The notes: generated by a model from the sequence alone, not told the origin. DNA of 64,000 nt from Phycisphaerales bacterium (GCA_030149165.1 JASBRY010000009.1:62001-126000), one strand, 5' to 3'. Shown: positions 1-8,645, numbered from the stretch's first letter. Numbers and translations: made by a program.

Positions 1-942
1 ATGGGTCACAGCGACAACAACGCGATCGGGATGTCCGCGATGGAGAACGCGATGCTCGAGTTGGGTGGTACGCGTGCGGTGTTGACGCGTGCAGATGATC
101 CCAATGCTCCTGGCGCGAATCCTGAAGCCGGGATTATTGTGATTGGTCCATCGAGTGACCCTGCGAATCAGGTGGTGGTGAATCTGAATCTGATTGGTGC
201 GGAGGGCGCGTATTTCACCCCTGAGCAGCAGTTCTTTGTGCCACAGGTGCACGATGGGTCCAACAGCGCACAGCAGAGTGGGAATCCGACGGGCGAGGGT
301 CAGGAGTTCATGCCTGATGTGCTTGATGCCTGGGGCAATCCGTTGCTCGTGTGGTCGCAGGATCCTGGAGCGCCGAGTTCGCTGCTGCTGAGCAACGATG
401 CTGATGAGGTCTACACGCAGATTGCGCGCGTGAGCAGCGATGGTGACGGCAATCCGGGCGACACAACCGGTCCGGCATGGTTTTATCTTGAGAGCAACTC
501 GGCGTTCCTTGAAGCGCCGGCGTTTGGTTCTGCTGGCATCGATATGAGTGCAGATCCGACAACGGGCAGCGCCAGCGTCATCGGCGCGGCGGTTGCTGAT
601 CTTGAGCGGATCCGTACGCTCGCTTCGCTGCTTGCATCATCGAACTCGTATCAGCTCGATCCGAGCGTCAACGGGCTTTCGAACGCAGAGTTTGAAGAGG
701 TGTTCCCATCACGAGCACGAGGTCGGTTCTTGGTCCAGTCCGCTGGTTCGGATGGTATCTATCTGAACAGCACTGATCCTGGGTGGGCGGAGAACGCGCA
801 CACGGATGGCGGGGAATACCACATCGACTTTGGCAACTCGTTCTTCGATCAGGGGAACATCCGCTACACAGATCAGAACGGTGCGTTCACGAATATTGAT
901 TTGTTCGAGCCGTTTGATGATCTGATCTTCGGGACGAAGTGA
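1..942 (+). CDS. Pseudopilin-like secreted protein, 5' truncated
   Basis: The frame is open from base 1, so the ATG at position 1 is probably internal and the real start lies outside the window. The protein resembles the periplasmic part of type II secretion/type IV pseudopilins: it has a 'DAWGNPLLVW' segment and a C-terminal 'VQSAGSDGIYL' segment, which echo the D-x-WG-x-P and SAGxDG motifs of GspG/PulG-type pilins. The hydrophobic N-terminal helix and prepilin cleavage site that would confirm this are not visible. It is followed by a strong hairpin terminator, so it ends its transcription unit. Function is inferred from motif style only. Confidence 0.6.
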   Translation: MGHSDNNAIGMSAMENAMLELGGTRAVLTRADDPNAPGANPEAGIIVIGPSSDPANQVVVNLNLIGAEGAYFTPEQQFFVPQVHDGSNSAQQSGNPTGEGQEFMPDVLDAWGNPLLVWSQDPGAPSSLLLSNDADEVYTQIARVSSDGDGNPGDTTGPAWFYLESNSAFLEAPAFGSAGIDMSADPTTGSASVIGAAVADLERIRTLASLLASSNSYQLDPSVNGLSNAEFEEVFPSRARGRFLVQSAGSDGIYLNSTDPGWAENAHTDGGEYHIDFGNSFFDQGNIRYTDQNGAFTNIDLFEPFDDLIFGTK

Positions 943-966
943 GGTTTAAAAAACTTTGATTTGATG

Positions 967-996
967 ACGGCTCGGGCATTTGTCCGAGCCGTTTTT
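967..996 (+). terminator. Rho-independent terminator after the pseudopilin gene
   Basis: ACGGCTCGG pairs with CCGAGCCGT around an 8-nt loop and is followed at once by TTTTT. It lies 25 bp after the stop codon at 942. Confidence 0.85.
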
Positions 997-1087
997 GCGT
1001 GTGCTGGCGCGGACAGAATCGTGTTTGAGGTGCTCGTAGTTGGGTCTTGGGGTGGTTTGTGGGGTCGATCTCGGATACTGTGGGTCT

Positions 1088-1903
1088 ATGACACAGATGC
1101 AACAGTTTGACGGGACGGAACATATCACGATGTATCATGAGCCGGAGCGGACAAGCATCGCGGCGATACTGGGGCTTGTGTGCTCCTGTATTGGATGCTG
1201 CTTTGGGGTGACGGCGATCATCGGTATCTTCCTGTCGATCTTCGGGATCGTGGGGATTTCACGATCCAAGGGGCGCGTCGGCGGGATGGGCTTTGCGATC
1301 GCGGGTCTGCTCGTTGGTCTGCTCATGGCAGCGCTGTGGGCGGGGATCCTCGGCATGACCAACTTCGGTATGGGATGGATGCGCACAAGCGTCGCGGCGC
1401 CGACTGTACAGATCCTGCAGCACATCGAAGCGGGTGAGTTTGACGAGGCGCGATTGGCGCTGGGTGCTCCGGCTTCGCTTGTTCCCGACGATGTCATGGT
1501 CGAGTTCCGTGACGGGTACATGTCCTCGCTCGGCGGCGCGGTCGCTGAACCAGGCGGGCTCGGCGAGCTCTTCGAGGGCTACGGCGCGATCGGTCAGCAG
1601 ATCCAGAACTACAACGGTCGTCCGAATCACATTCCCGTGCCGGCGATGTTTGATCGAGGGTATGGGCTGTTGGTTGTTGAGATGGATCCAAATCTGCAAG
1701 GCAACGCGAACACGATGGACATCGTCCCGATCCGGATCTTCGTGGTCGACGCGGATGGCAATGAGTATGTGCTCCCGCCGCACGGCTGGGTCGCTCCGCA
1801 GGTGGACTCGAGCGCCGACGACATGAGTGGTGTGGATGTCGAAGAATTCTCTGATGATGGCGACGATTCGGCCGATGATACTCCGGGCGATGACGGCCCT
1901 TAA
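1088..1903 (+). CDS. DUF4190-like membrane protein with acidic C-terminus
   Basis: 271 aa from the ATG at 1088; the track ORF starts earlier but the upstream residues look non-coding. Near the N-terminus two hydrophobic helices are separated by a short basic loop ('GISRSKGRVGG'), typical of DUF4190 proteins. A soluble domain of about 150 aa follows, then an Asp/Glu-rich tail ending 'DDTPGDDGP'. A GATACT hexamer sits 8 nt before the ATG. It is 30 bp upstream of mlaF on the same strand and may be cotranscribed with it. It is not an MlaE permease: it lacks that family's five-helix core. Function unknown. Confidence 0.7.
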   Translation: MTQMQQFDGTEHITMYHEPERTSIAAILGLVCSCIGCCFGVTAIIGIFLSIFGIVGISRSKGRVGGMGFAIAGLLVGLLMAALWAGILGMTNFGMGWMRTSVAAPTVQILQHIEAGEFDEARLALGAPASLVPDDVMVEFRDGYMSSLGGAVAEPGGLGELFEGYGAIGQQIQNYNGRPNHIPVPAMFDRGYGLLVVEMDPNLQGNANTMDIVPIRIFVVDADGNEYVLPPHGWVAPQVDSSADDMSGVDVEEFSDDGDDSADDTPGDDGP

Positions 1904-1933
1904 GTTCGATGAGGTCTGAGCCATCGGGGATCC

Positions 1934-2863
1934 ATGAGTCAGGATGATCTATATCACGGACGCACAGAAGCACAGCTCTCGCAGGAGCCTGTGGTGCGCT
2001 GCCGAGAGGTGATCAAGCGATTCGGTGATCAGACAGTGCTCAAGGGGATCAACCTTGAGGTGTATCCCGGCGAGACCATGGTGGTGATGGGTGGCTCGGG
2101 TTCGGGTAAGTCCACGCTGCTGCGCTGCATGATCGGGACGCACAAGGTCGATGGTGGAACGATCGAGCTGTTCGGGCAGAACATGGGGGAGCTGGACGAG
2201 GACGGGCTCAACGATGTGCGCAAGAAGTTTGGTATCTTGTTCCAGTCTGGAGCGTTGTTTAACTCGATGACGCTCGCGGAGAATGTGGCGCTCCCGCTGC
2301 AGGAGCACACGGATCTGGATCAGGAGATCATTGATATCCAGGTCAAGATCAAGCTCGAGCTCGTGGGACTGCGTGAGCACGCGGATAAGTATCCGGCGCA
2401 GATTTCGGGGGGTATGAAGAAGCGTGCGGGACTGGCGCGGGCGCTGGCGCTTGATCCGAAGATTCTGTTTTATGACGAACCAAGCGCGGGACTGGATCCG
2501 GTGACGAGCGCGCAGATCGATCAGCTGATCATCGCACTGACCAAGCAGCTCGGTGTGACGAGCGTGGTGGTGACGCACGAGATGGACAGCGCGTTCACGA
2601 TCGCGGATCGGATGGCGATGCTTGATCGGGGGCGGATGCTGTGCGTGGATAAGCGTGAGTGGTTTGAGCATTTGCGAGATCTGGATGACGAAGCGACGGC
2701 GAAACTGGACGAGGATCGTCAGTTGGTGCGTCAGTTTTTGCGTGGTGCTCCGGACGGCCCATTGGCCGCTCGTCGCGATGAACAGGGGTATTCCGAGGAT
2801 CTGTTCGGGATGACGGTGGATCGCGTGACACGGACACCGAGTGTGGAGCCGACTCGTGGCTGA
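1934..2863 (+). CDS. mlaF: MlaF-family ABC transporter ATP-binding protein
   Basis: 309 aa. All ABC ATPase signatures are present in order: Walker A 'GGSGSGKST' near residue 55, Q-loop 'FQSGALF', signature 'SGGMKKRAGLARAL', Walker B 'ILFYDEPSAGLDP' and switch His 'THEM'. The 'SGGMKKR' signature and 'FQSGALFNSMT' are typical of the Mkl/MlaF subfamily, which powers MCE-type phospholipid transport across the envelope. The C-terminus extends some 60 aa past the ATPase core. The MlaD gene follows 65 bp downstream, which supports the assignment. No MlaE permease gene is adjacent. Confidence 0.9.
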   Translation: MSQDDLYHGRTEAQLSQEPVVRCREVIKRFGDQTVLKGINLEVYPGETMVVMGGSGSGKSTLLRCMIGTHKVDGGTIELFGQNMGELDEDGLNDVRKKFGILFQSGALFNSMTLAENVALPLQEHTDLDQEIIDIQVKIKLELVGLREHADKYPAQISGGMKKRAGLARALALDPKILFYDEPSAGLDPVTSAQIDQLIIALTKQLGVTSVVVTHEMDSAFTIADRMAMLDRGRMLCVDKREWFEHLRDLDDEATAKLDEDRQLVRQFLRGAPDGPLAARRDEQGYSEDLFGMTVDRVTRTPSVEPTRG

Positions 2864-2928
2864 GGCTCCGAATGTGAGAACCGGCGGCGGATGCTGTATG
2901 ATGTCGGTCGGCCGGGAGGTATGAACGG

Positions 2929-4311
2929 ATGAGCATGCGTGCGGTGAATCAGAACAATGTGCTTGCGGGAACCTTTGTGATCGCTGGGATTATCCTCGCG
3001 GTTGCGATGTCGTTTATCCTGGGTGATTTGGGTGGTAAGTTCGGGAGCAAGAACAAGTATGTCGTCCGCTTCCCAACGAGTGTTGGGGTTGTTGGTCTTG
3101 AAGCGGGCGCGGATGTGACCTTCGCGGGATTGTCGGTCGGGAGCGTGACTTCTGTCGGCGTGCACTACATCGAAGATCCTGAGACGGGCACGATGGTTCC
3201 CAGCGCGATGGACGCGTTTATCGAGGTCGAGAGCGATCTGGTGTTGTATGAAGACGCGATCGCGGATCTGTCGCCTCCGATTCTTGGTGGGATCTCTCGG
3301 ATCAATATCGCTTCAGCGGGAACAGGATCGGTCGGGGTTGATGACGAGCGTCACGCGTGGGCGTCGGACTCCAACTCAACACTCGATAGCGGCGAGATCC
3401 TGAAGGGACGCTTCGCGCCGTCGATCCTCACACAGATGGGACTCGGCGCTGAAGAAGCTGAGAAGATCAAGGCGCTCATCGAGCGGTTCCCGGAGTGGTC
3501 GGATCGTGTGTCGAGCACGGCTGAGCACGCGGAAGAGACGATGGCGACAGTCCGGCGGATGACGGAAAAACTCGAACCCAACTTCAACAGCGGCGTGGAA
3601 GATGGTCGGACCACGATGGAGAACATCCGCTTGTTCTCTGAGCGTTTGAGCGCCGAGGGCGGATGGCGCGATCGGATCGATTCGATCATGGACTCGGTCG
3701 ACAATGGCGCGGCGAAGTTTGAGACCACGCTCGATGATGCGAACGCGACGATGGCTTCGGCGCGCGAGCTGATCGATGACAACAGCGGGAAGATCGGCCG
3801 GATCCTGGACAATGTCGAGAACTCGACGGAGCGCGTGCGGCTGGAGACGATCGATCGGATGAACGATTTGCTGGCGCAGGGTTCACTGACCGTTGGATCG
3901 GCGCAGGACACGATCGACGAGGTCAAAGGGGTGATTGTTGAGAATCGTCCGCGCGTTGGGACCACGATGATCAATGTGCGTCAGTTGAGTCTTGACGCGA
4001 AGCTGATGGTGGAGGAGCTGCGTTCGCAGCCTTGGCGGATCATGAGCAAGCCGAGCAAGAGCGATCTGCGGCGTGAGCCTTTGTATGAAGCGGCGCGTTC
4101 GTATGCTCGAGCGGTTTCGGATCTGCGTTCGGCGAGTGAGTCGCTTGATACCGCGGTCCGACTCGCGGGCGGCACGGGCAGTGATCCGGCGCAGAGCGCT
4201 GAGGAACTCACGACTGAGCTGATGCGATTGGCGCAGGTCGTCGAGCAAGCATACGGGCGTTACGAACAGGCCGAGCGTGGACTCTTGGGGTTGTTGGCTG
4301 AGTCGCCATGA
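2929..4311 (+). CDS. mlaD: MlaD/MCE-domain protein
   Basis: 460 aa. One N-terminal transmembrane helix (about residues 13-33) is followed by an MCE domain (about 41-135, with 'SVGVVGLEAGADVTFAGL'). A long, probably helical periplasmic region follows to about residue 440. This is the layout of substrate-binding MCE proteins that form a lipid channel with an MlaE permease and MlaF ATPase. The leader carries a clear Shine-Dalgarno (GGGAGG) and a TATGAT hexamer further upstream. The stop overlaps the next gene's start (ATGA), so the lipase-like gene is translationally coupled. Confidence 0.85.
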   Translation: MSMRAVNQNNVLAGTFVIAGIILAVAMSFILGDLGGKFGSKNKYVVRFPTSVGVVGLEAGADVTFAGLSVGSVTSVGVHYIEDPETGTMVPSAMDAFIEVESDLVLYEDAIADLSPPILGGISRINIASAGTGSVGVDDERHAWASDSNSTLDSGEILKGRFAPSILTQMGLGAEEAEKIKALIERFPEWSDRVSSTAEHAEETMATVRRMTEKLEPNFNSGVEDGRTTMENIRLFSERLSAEGGWRDRIDSIMDSVDNGAAKFETTLDDANATMASARELIDDNSGKIGRILDNVENSTERVRLETIDRMNDLLAQGSLTVGSAQDTIDEVKGVIVENRPRVGTTMINVRQLSLDAKLMVEELRSQPWRIMSKPSKSDLRREPLYEAARSYARAVSDLRSASESLDTAVRLAGGTGSDPAQSAEELTTELMRLAQVVEQAYGRYEQAERGLLGLLAESP

Positions 4312-5315
4312 TCCGCGGCGGGAGCGGGAGTTCAGCGGCGGGCGATCTGATGGGATTGGTCATTGGTGTGGTCGGGGCGCTGTGCGTCTGGGTTGCGGGT
4401 GTCGGTCCTGAGCAAGCGAAGACATCAACAGTGAGCATGGCGCACGAAGATGGTCATGTGCGCTGGTTTGATGGGGTTGGGTGGACGGCGGACTCAGGTT
4501 TCGGGTGGGATGAGGAAGCAATCGTGGTGTTGGTGCACGGGCTCGATGAGCCTGGCGGGATCTGGGACGAGGTCGCGCCGGCGCTGGACGCGGCGGGATT
4601 CGGGGTGGTGCGCTTCGACTATCCGAATGACCAATCAATCAAACGCAGTGCGATCGGGTTTCACGAGGCGCTCGGGGGGTTGTCGGAATTGGGGATCGGG
4701 GAAGTAGACATCGTGGCGCACTCGATGGGGGGGTTGGTGGCGCGCGAGGCGATGACGAATCCTGAGCTTGGAGCTTCGAGTGGTGAGATCTGTGGGGTGC
4801 GCGTGGATCGGTTGATCTTGTGCGGGACGCCGAATGAAGGATCGGGTTGGGCGCGGCTGCGCGGCGTCGCGGAGGTGCGCGAGCGTCTGCAGCGATGGAT
4901 GGGGTCGGACGATCTGGACTGGACGATCCTGAGTGATCTGGGAGATGATGGGGACGGGCAGGCGGGGGTGGACTTGCTTCCTGGATCTGAGTTTTTGACG
5001 ATGCTGAATGCTCGTGAGATGCCTGAGGGGGTCCGGGTGACTTGCTTGGTGGCGCGGATGATCGAGCCGACGATGATGGCGGCGAGCGAGGGGTTTGAGG
5101 ATGCGGCTCGATCGCTCGGAGACGGCGTGGTCACGATGGATTCAGCGGCGATGGACGGCTGCGAGGATGTGGTGATTTTGGTCGCGAACCATCGGAGCAT
5201 GCTGCGGACAGTAGAGTTGGAAGAGGGGTGGCGCGCGATGGTGGGGGGCGAGCAGGCGCCGGAGCCTGTGGGGATTGCGGTGATTCTGGATCGTCTGACG
5301 GCGGATCGGGATTGA
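4308..5315 (+). CDS. Alpha/beta hydrolase (lipase/esterase-like), membrane-anchored or secreted
   Basis: 335 aa. An N-terminal hydrophobic segment (about residues 12-30) suggests a signal anchor. 'VLVHGLDEPGG' is the oxyanion-hole loop and 'AHSMGG' the G-x-S-x-G nucleophile elbow. A late His in 'VANHRSM' is a plausible catalytic base, and an Asp lies between. The substrate cannot be read from sequence. Its ATGA overlap with the MCE gene suggests a role in lipid turnover or supply for that transport system, which is inference from context. Confidence 0.8.
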   Translation: MIRGGSGSSAAGDLMGLVIGVVGALCVWVAGVGPEQAKTSTVSMAHEDGHVRWFDGVGWTADSGFGWDEEAIVVLVHGLDEPGGIWDEVAPALDAAGFGVVRFDYPNDQSIKRSAIGFHEALGGLSELGIGEVDIVAHSMGGLVAREAMTNPELGASSGEICGVRVDRLILCGTPNEGSGWARLRGVAEVRERLQRWMGSDDLDWTILSDLGDDGDGQAGVDLLPGSEFLTMLNAREMPEGVRVTCLVARMIEPTMMAASEGFEDAARSLGDGVVTMDSAAMDGCEDVVILVANHRSMLRTVELEEGWRAMVGGEQAPEPVGIAVILDRLTADRD

Positions 5316-5328
5316 ATGCGAACAAAAA

Positions 5329-5380
5329 TTGACAAATACCATACAAAGACCGTTTAATTTAGCCTTGTTTGGGGTATGCT
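5329..5380 (+). promoter_or_regulatory. Candidate promoter for the HYExAFE gene
   Basis: TTGACA at 5329-5334 is a consensus -35 with TTTAAT 18 bp further on, in an AT-rich stretch unlike its surroundings. A second -10-like hexamer, TATGCT (5375-5380), lies 6 nt before the ATG and could give a leaderless transcript. Confidence 0.45.
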
Positions 5381-5386
5381 GGAGTG

Positions 5387-6040
5387 ATGGCACAGCGACG
5401 GCACCATTATGAGCGTGCGTTTGAGGGGTACCTTCGAAAGCAGCGTCTGGCGTATATGGCGGTGAATGAGGCGCGGAGAGCGCTGCTGCCGAGGGACGCG
5501 AAGCTGGTGCTTGAGCGTGGGAAAGACGGTTCAGAGGATCCAAGAGCGATCAAGAACTTCGATTTCGTGGTCTACGGCGATCAGCAGCGCGGGATCGAGG
5601 ACGGGTTTGATGGGGATTCAGCGGACAACTTGCTGGTCGAGATCAAAGGGCGAAGGCTCCCAAGGCTGCGGTTCAAGGACGGCGCTCCGGCGAAGGCTCG
5701 GCTCGAATCGTGGGTCACGATGGATGATGTGGATGCGATGAAAGCGTGGGAGGGGTTGTTCGGGAGTGGATACACGGCGGTGTTTGTGTTTGTGTACTGG
5801 TGTGATGATGTGCCTCCAGATGGATTGTTTACGGAGGTGTTCTCGCACGGCGATCGGTGGTACACGCTCAGGGCGGTGACTTTGCGGGATTACGAGGCGC
5901 ATATGAAGGTGCGTTCTCCCAAATGGCGGACGGTGAATCTGTTGAGCGAGGACTTTGATCGGCTCTGGAGGGGGTTCTGTGGGGGTGGATCGCGAAGGGT
6001 GGTGGGGTTGGATGCGTCCATGGAGTTGAGCGGCGCTTGA
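5387..6040 (+). CDS. HYExAFE family protein (uncharacterised planctomycete family)
   Basis: 217 aa from the ATG at 5387; the track ORF begins at an upstream TTG. The sequence opens 'MAQRRHHYERAFEGYLR', the HY-E-x-AFE motif for which this family is named. Further on it has conserved-looking charged segments: 'FDFVVYG', 'DNLLVEIKGRR' and 'DVDAMKAWEGLFG'. The D...E-x-K arrangement ('LLVEIKG') resembles the catalytic core of PD-(D/E)xK nuclease folds, but that is a suggestion only. It has its own candidate promoter and no obvious operon partner. Confidence 0.8.
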   Translation: MAQRRHHYERAFEGYLRKQRLAYMAVNEARRALLPRDAKLVLERGKDGSEDPRAIKNFDFVVYGDQQRGIEDGFDGDSADNLLVEIKGRRLPRLRFKDGAPAKARLESWVTMDDVDAMKAWEGLFGSGYTAVFVFVYWCDDVPPDGLFTEVFSHGDRWYTLRAVTLRDYEAHMKVRSPKWRTVNLLSEDFDRLWRGFCGGGSRRVVGLDASMELSGA

Positions 6041-6082
6041 GGGCGCGTTTGATTGAGGGGGTCGGGGTGTGTAGCGTAGTGC

Positions 6083-6334
6083 ATGATGGAAGTTCTTCAC
6101 CAACGGGTATCGTCGCTCAGTGCGAAAGCAATGGCGTGGTTCATGATGGCGTCGGTCGCGATGCTGGGCTCGGATGTTTGGGCGCAGGCGGAGGATGCGG
6201 AGCCGTTGCGTCCGCCTCGCGTGGGTGATGCGCCAAGCTCTCCCAAGTTCTTGGTCATGGGTGTGGTGATCGTGCTTCTGGCGCTTGTTGTGGTCGCGGT
6301 GACGCTGAAAACCAAGCGTGGGCACCAAGACTGA
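6083..6334 (+). CDS. Small membrane protein with signal peptide
   Basis: 83 aa. A hydrophobic N-terminal segment ends in 'DVWAQAED', a good signal peptidase site, and a strong C-terminal helix ('FLVMGVVIVLLALVVVAVTL') is followed by a Lys/Arg/His-rich tail. The mature protein would be a short periplasmic linker on one transmembrane anchor. It could start at 6083 or at the next codon pair (6086). No family recognised. It lies upstream of two further small membrane proteins, but a 163-bp gap with a promoter separates them. Confidence 0.55.
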   Translation: MMEVLHQRVSSLSAKAMAWFMMASVAMLGSDVWAQAEDAEPLRPPRVGDAPSSPKFLVMGVVIVLLALVVVAVTLKTKRGHQD

Positions 6335-6422
6335 GTCCGATCGGATCTTGTTCACATCGGGAATGAACTGAATCCATCCGGGCTGTCGTGCGGATCGACT
6401 GTCTGAATGATGGCAGATGGGC

Positions 6423-6452
6423 TTGTGTGTACGCGCATCGGTGTGGTACGCT
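6423..6452 (+). promoter_or_regulatory. Candidate promoter for the small paired membrane-protein operon
   Basis: TTGTGT and TACGCT are separated by 18 bp. The predicted transcript would carry a leader of about 40 nt with GGGGAT upstream of the ATG at 6498. Confidence 0.4.
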
Positions 6453-6497
6453 TATGCATGCAGAACACTCGCTCCTACACCAAACGGGGATATTGAT

Positions 6498-6809
6498 ATG
6501 AAACGAACTCACAAAGAGGATCGATCAAGAGTTGGTTGGTCTCGCATGAACATGATTCTTGCTGGCGGAGCCGTAGTGCTTGCTGTGGTGGGCATCGCGG
6601 GCGCTCAGTCGGGTGACACGCGGCGTGTTGGCGGGCAGTACACCTGCGTCGGGGGCAAGACGATCGGCGGCTACACCAATGTCATCTATGTGCTCGACTC
6701 GGCGAATCGTGAGATGGTCGGACTGCGATGGAACGACGGGACCAAGCAGCTCGAGGGCATCGGGTATCGCGATCTTGTGGAAGACATCACGCAGGAGAAC
6801 GATCGATGA
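6498..6809 (+). CDS. Small single-pass protein, first of a tandem pair
   Basis: 103 aa from the ATG at 6498, chosen over the upstream track start because a purine-rich site (GGGGAT) and a basic N-terminus followed by a hydrophobic helix lie there. The helix ('MILAGGAVVLAVVGIAG') runs into 'AQSGDT', so it is a signal peptide or anchor. The exported part contains 'GGYTNVIYVLDSANREMVGL'. This is similar to a segment of the next gene ('GPDEILVLVDSRQESILVY'), so the two look like divergent paralogues. The stop overlaps the next start (ATGA). No known family recognised. Confidence 0.6.
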   Translation: MKRTHKEDRSRVGWSRMNMILAGGAVVLAVVGIAGAQSGDTRRVGGQYTCVGGKTIGGYTNVIYVLDSANREMVGLRWNDGTKQLEGIGYRDLVEDITQENDR

Positions 6810-7153
6810 GCCAGACAATACACAACACACAGAACACACATGAGGTTCGTCCCGCACTGCTGTCAAGCGGATGGATGACCACGGCGTTACTCGTTGTGGT
6901 GGTGTTCCTGCTCGCGAAGGTTGTTGGTGGGATCGAGCAGCCGGCGTATGCGGAGATGGCGGTCAGCGACAGTGGGTACACGATGATGACCACCAACGGC
7001 GGTCCTGACGAGATCCTGGTCTTGGTGGACTCGCGTCAGGAGTCGATTCTGGTGTATCGAGCAGCACAGACGGGCGGGCTCGAGCTGCTGGAGCGGGAGT
7101 CATTGGGTACGCTGTTTATGCGTGCTCGCGCGCAAGCGATCGGCGGGCCCTAA
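6806..7153 (+). CDS. Small single-pass protein, second of a tandem pair
   Basis: 115 aa from the ATG at 6806, which overlaps the previous stop. After about 25 polar residues comes one transmembrane helix ('MTTALLVVVVFLLAKVVGG'), then an exported domain of about 70 aa. That domain has a beta-rich 'EILVLVDSRQESILVYRAAQ' and ends 'LGTLFMRARAQAIGGP'. The D-S-x(2)-[RE] and following Arg align with the upstream partner. The ricT-like gene starts 9 bp downstream, so the three are probably one operon. Function unknown. Confidence 0.6.
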   Translation: MSQTIHNTQNTHEVRPALLSSGWMTTALLVVVVFLLAKVVGGIEQPAYAEMAVSDSGYTMMTTNGGPDEILVLVDSRQESILVYRAAQTGGLELLERESLGTLFMRARAQAIGGP

Positions 7154-7162
7154 AGTCTTGCC

Positions 7163-8605
7163 GTGACTATTTCGCCTTTACCCCAGTTTGAAGCGGACCT
7201 CGCGGAGTACCTCAAGGAGAAAGAGGATCGCGAGGCGTACGAGAAGCTCAATGCTCCCTCGTCGATCGTGGTGCGCTTTGGATACTCGATGATGGTGGGG
7301 GAGTTTCCATACAGCGGCGAGGTGAAGCCGGGATGCGGGAGCAAGCTGGTGGTCAAAACACAGCGCGGCACAGAGATCGGCGAGATGCTCACGAGCACTT
7401 GTCGCAACTCTGGGTGCTCCAAGAGCGTGAGCCGAAAGGAGATGCTCGAGTACATCGAGAACTCTGGTGGGCGCAAGTATCCGTTCTATGAGCAGGGGCG
7501 CGTGCTGCGCGTCGCGACAAAGGAAGACCTCGACGAGCAGGCGCGTTTGGAGCAGTCCAAGCACGGCATGCGGACGATGGTGCGTGGACGCATCAAGGCG
7601 CATGGATTGGACATGCGATTGGTGGAGGTGGAGCCGATCCTTGGTGGTGAGCGTGTGGTCGTGTATTTCAGCGCCGAGGATCGTGTGGACTTCCGTGAGC
7701 TGGTCAAGGACCTGCAGGTTGATTTGAAGAATCGCGTTGAGCTCGTGCAGGTGGGGTCGCGTGATGAGGCGCGGATCGTTGCGGATTATGAGCGGTGTGG
7801 TCAGTATTGCTGCTGCAAGAACTTCTTGAAGGTGCTTAAGCCGGTCAGCATGAAGAGTGCGAAGATCCAGAAGGCGACACTCGATCCGCTCAAGATCTCT
7901 GGACGCTGTGGTCGTTTGATGTGCTGCTTGCGTTATGAGGACGAGACCTACGAGCAGCTGCGGAAGAATCTCCCTCATCGCAAGAGCCGAGTGGGGACAC
8001 CTGAGGGTGACGGGATGGTTCTGGATTCGCAGATCCTGACGCAGCTGAGCAAGATCCGATTGGATGACGGCACGATCGTCGCGGTCCCGATCGAGGAGTT
8101 GACGGAACCCAAGCTTGCGAAAGCGCCGGAGGTGGGTGAGCGGAGTATGCGGCGCGAGCCGAGGGGAGATCGTCGAAAAGGCGAAGCGAAATCTGAGAGC
8201 AGGGACAACTCATCGGGTGAGGGCAAGCGCAAGCGTCGTCGGCGCCGATCGAGCGATGATGGCGCCGAGCAGGCACAGGGATCGACGGGATCGACGAGCA
8301 CACGCGATGCGGATTCGGAAAGTGTTACTTCTGAGGACGGCGTGGAGCGTCCACGCAAGCGCCGTCGCCGGCGCAGCAAGAAGCGCACGAAACGCGGATC
8401 GGGTGATGGATCCGCGCCGGCTCAATCGAGCGGCGGTGATTCTGGATCGGATGCTTCAAAGGCGAGCGGATCCGCGAGCGATTCGGGCGAGTCATCTGGG
8501 GGATCGGGTCCCAAGAAGAAACGCCGTCGGCGAAGAAGACGACGCGGCGGTGGATCTGGGGACGGTGCATCTGGTGGTGGGGGCTCGAGTAGCGGAGATT
8601 CGTAA
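7163..8605 (+). CDS. ricT: PSP1-domain protein, RicT/YaaT-like, with basic C-terminal extension
   Basis: 480 aa from a GTG start. The conserved core (about residues 30-320) has the PSP1 pattern and a Cys-rich block 'GQYCCCKNFLK' ... 'SGRCGRLMCCLRYE'. In Bacillus RicT such cysteines take part in binding an iron-sulfur cluster, and the RicAFT complex acts with RNase Y on mRNA maturation. The last 150 residues are low-complexity Ser/Gly/Asp with runs of Arg/Lys ('KKKRRRRRRRRGGG'), absent from ordinary RicT and probably nucleic-acid binding. Family assignment is firm; the role here is inferred. RicA and RicF homologues are not visible in the window. Confidence 0.85.
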   Translation: MTISPLPQFEADLAEYLKEKEDREAYEKLNAPSSIVVRFGYSMMVGEFPYSGEVKPGCGSKLVVKTQRGTEIGEMLTSTCRNSGCSKSVSRKEMLEYIENSGGRKYPFYEQGRVLRVATKEDLDEQARLEQSKHGMRTMVRGRIKAHGLDMRLVEVEPILGGERVVVYFSAEDRVDFRELVKDLQVDLKNRVELVQVGSRDEARIVADYERCGQYCCCKNFLKVLKPVSMKSAKIQKATLDPLKISGRCGRLMCCLRYEDETYEQLRKNLPHRKSRVGTPEGDGMVLDSQILTQLSKIRLDDGTIVAVPIEELTEPKLAKAPEVGERSMRREPRGDRRKGEAKSESRDNSSGEGKRKRRRRRSSDDGAEQAQGSTGSTSTRDADSESVTSEDGVERPRKRRRRRSKKRTKRGSGDGSAPAQSSGGDSGSDASKASGSASDSGESSGGSGPKKKRRRRRRRRGGGSGDGASGGGGSSSGDS

Positions 8606-8632
8606 GAATGAACGCTGAGGGGATTGGTTGCG

Positions 8633-8638
8633 TATTGT
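8633..8638 (+). promoter_or_regulatory. Candidate -10 element for lepB, leaderless type
   Basis: TATTGT lies 7 nt before the ATG at 8646, with no Shine-Dalgarno between. Confidence 0.4.
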
Positions 8639-8645
8639 TGGGGTA

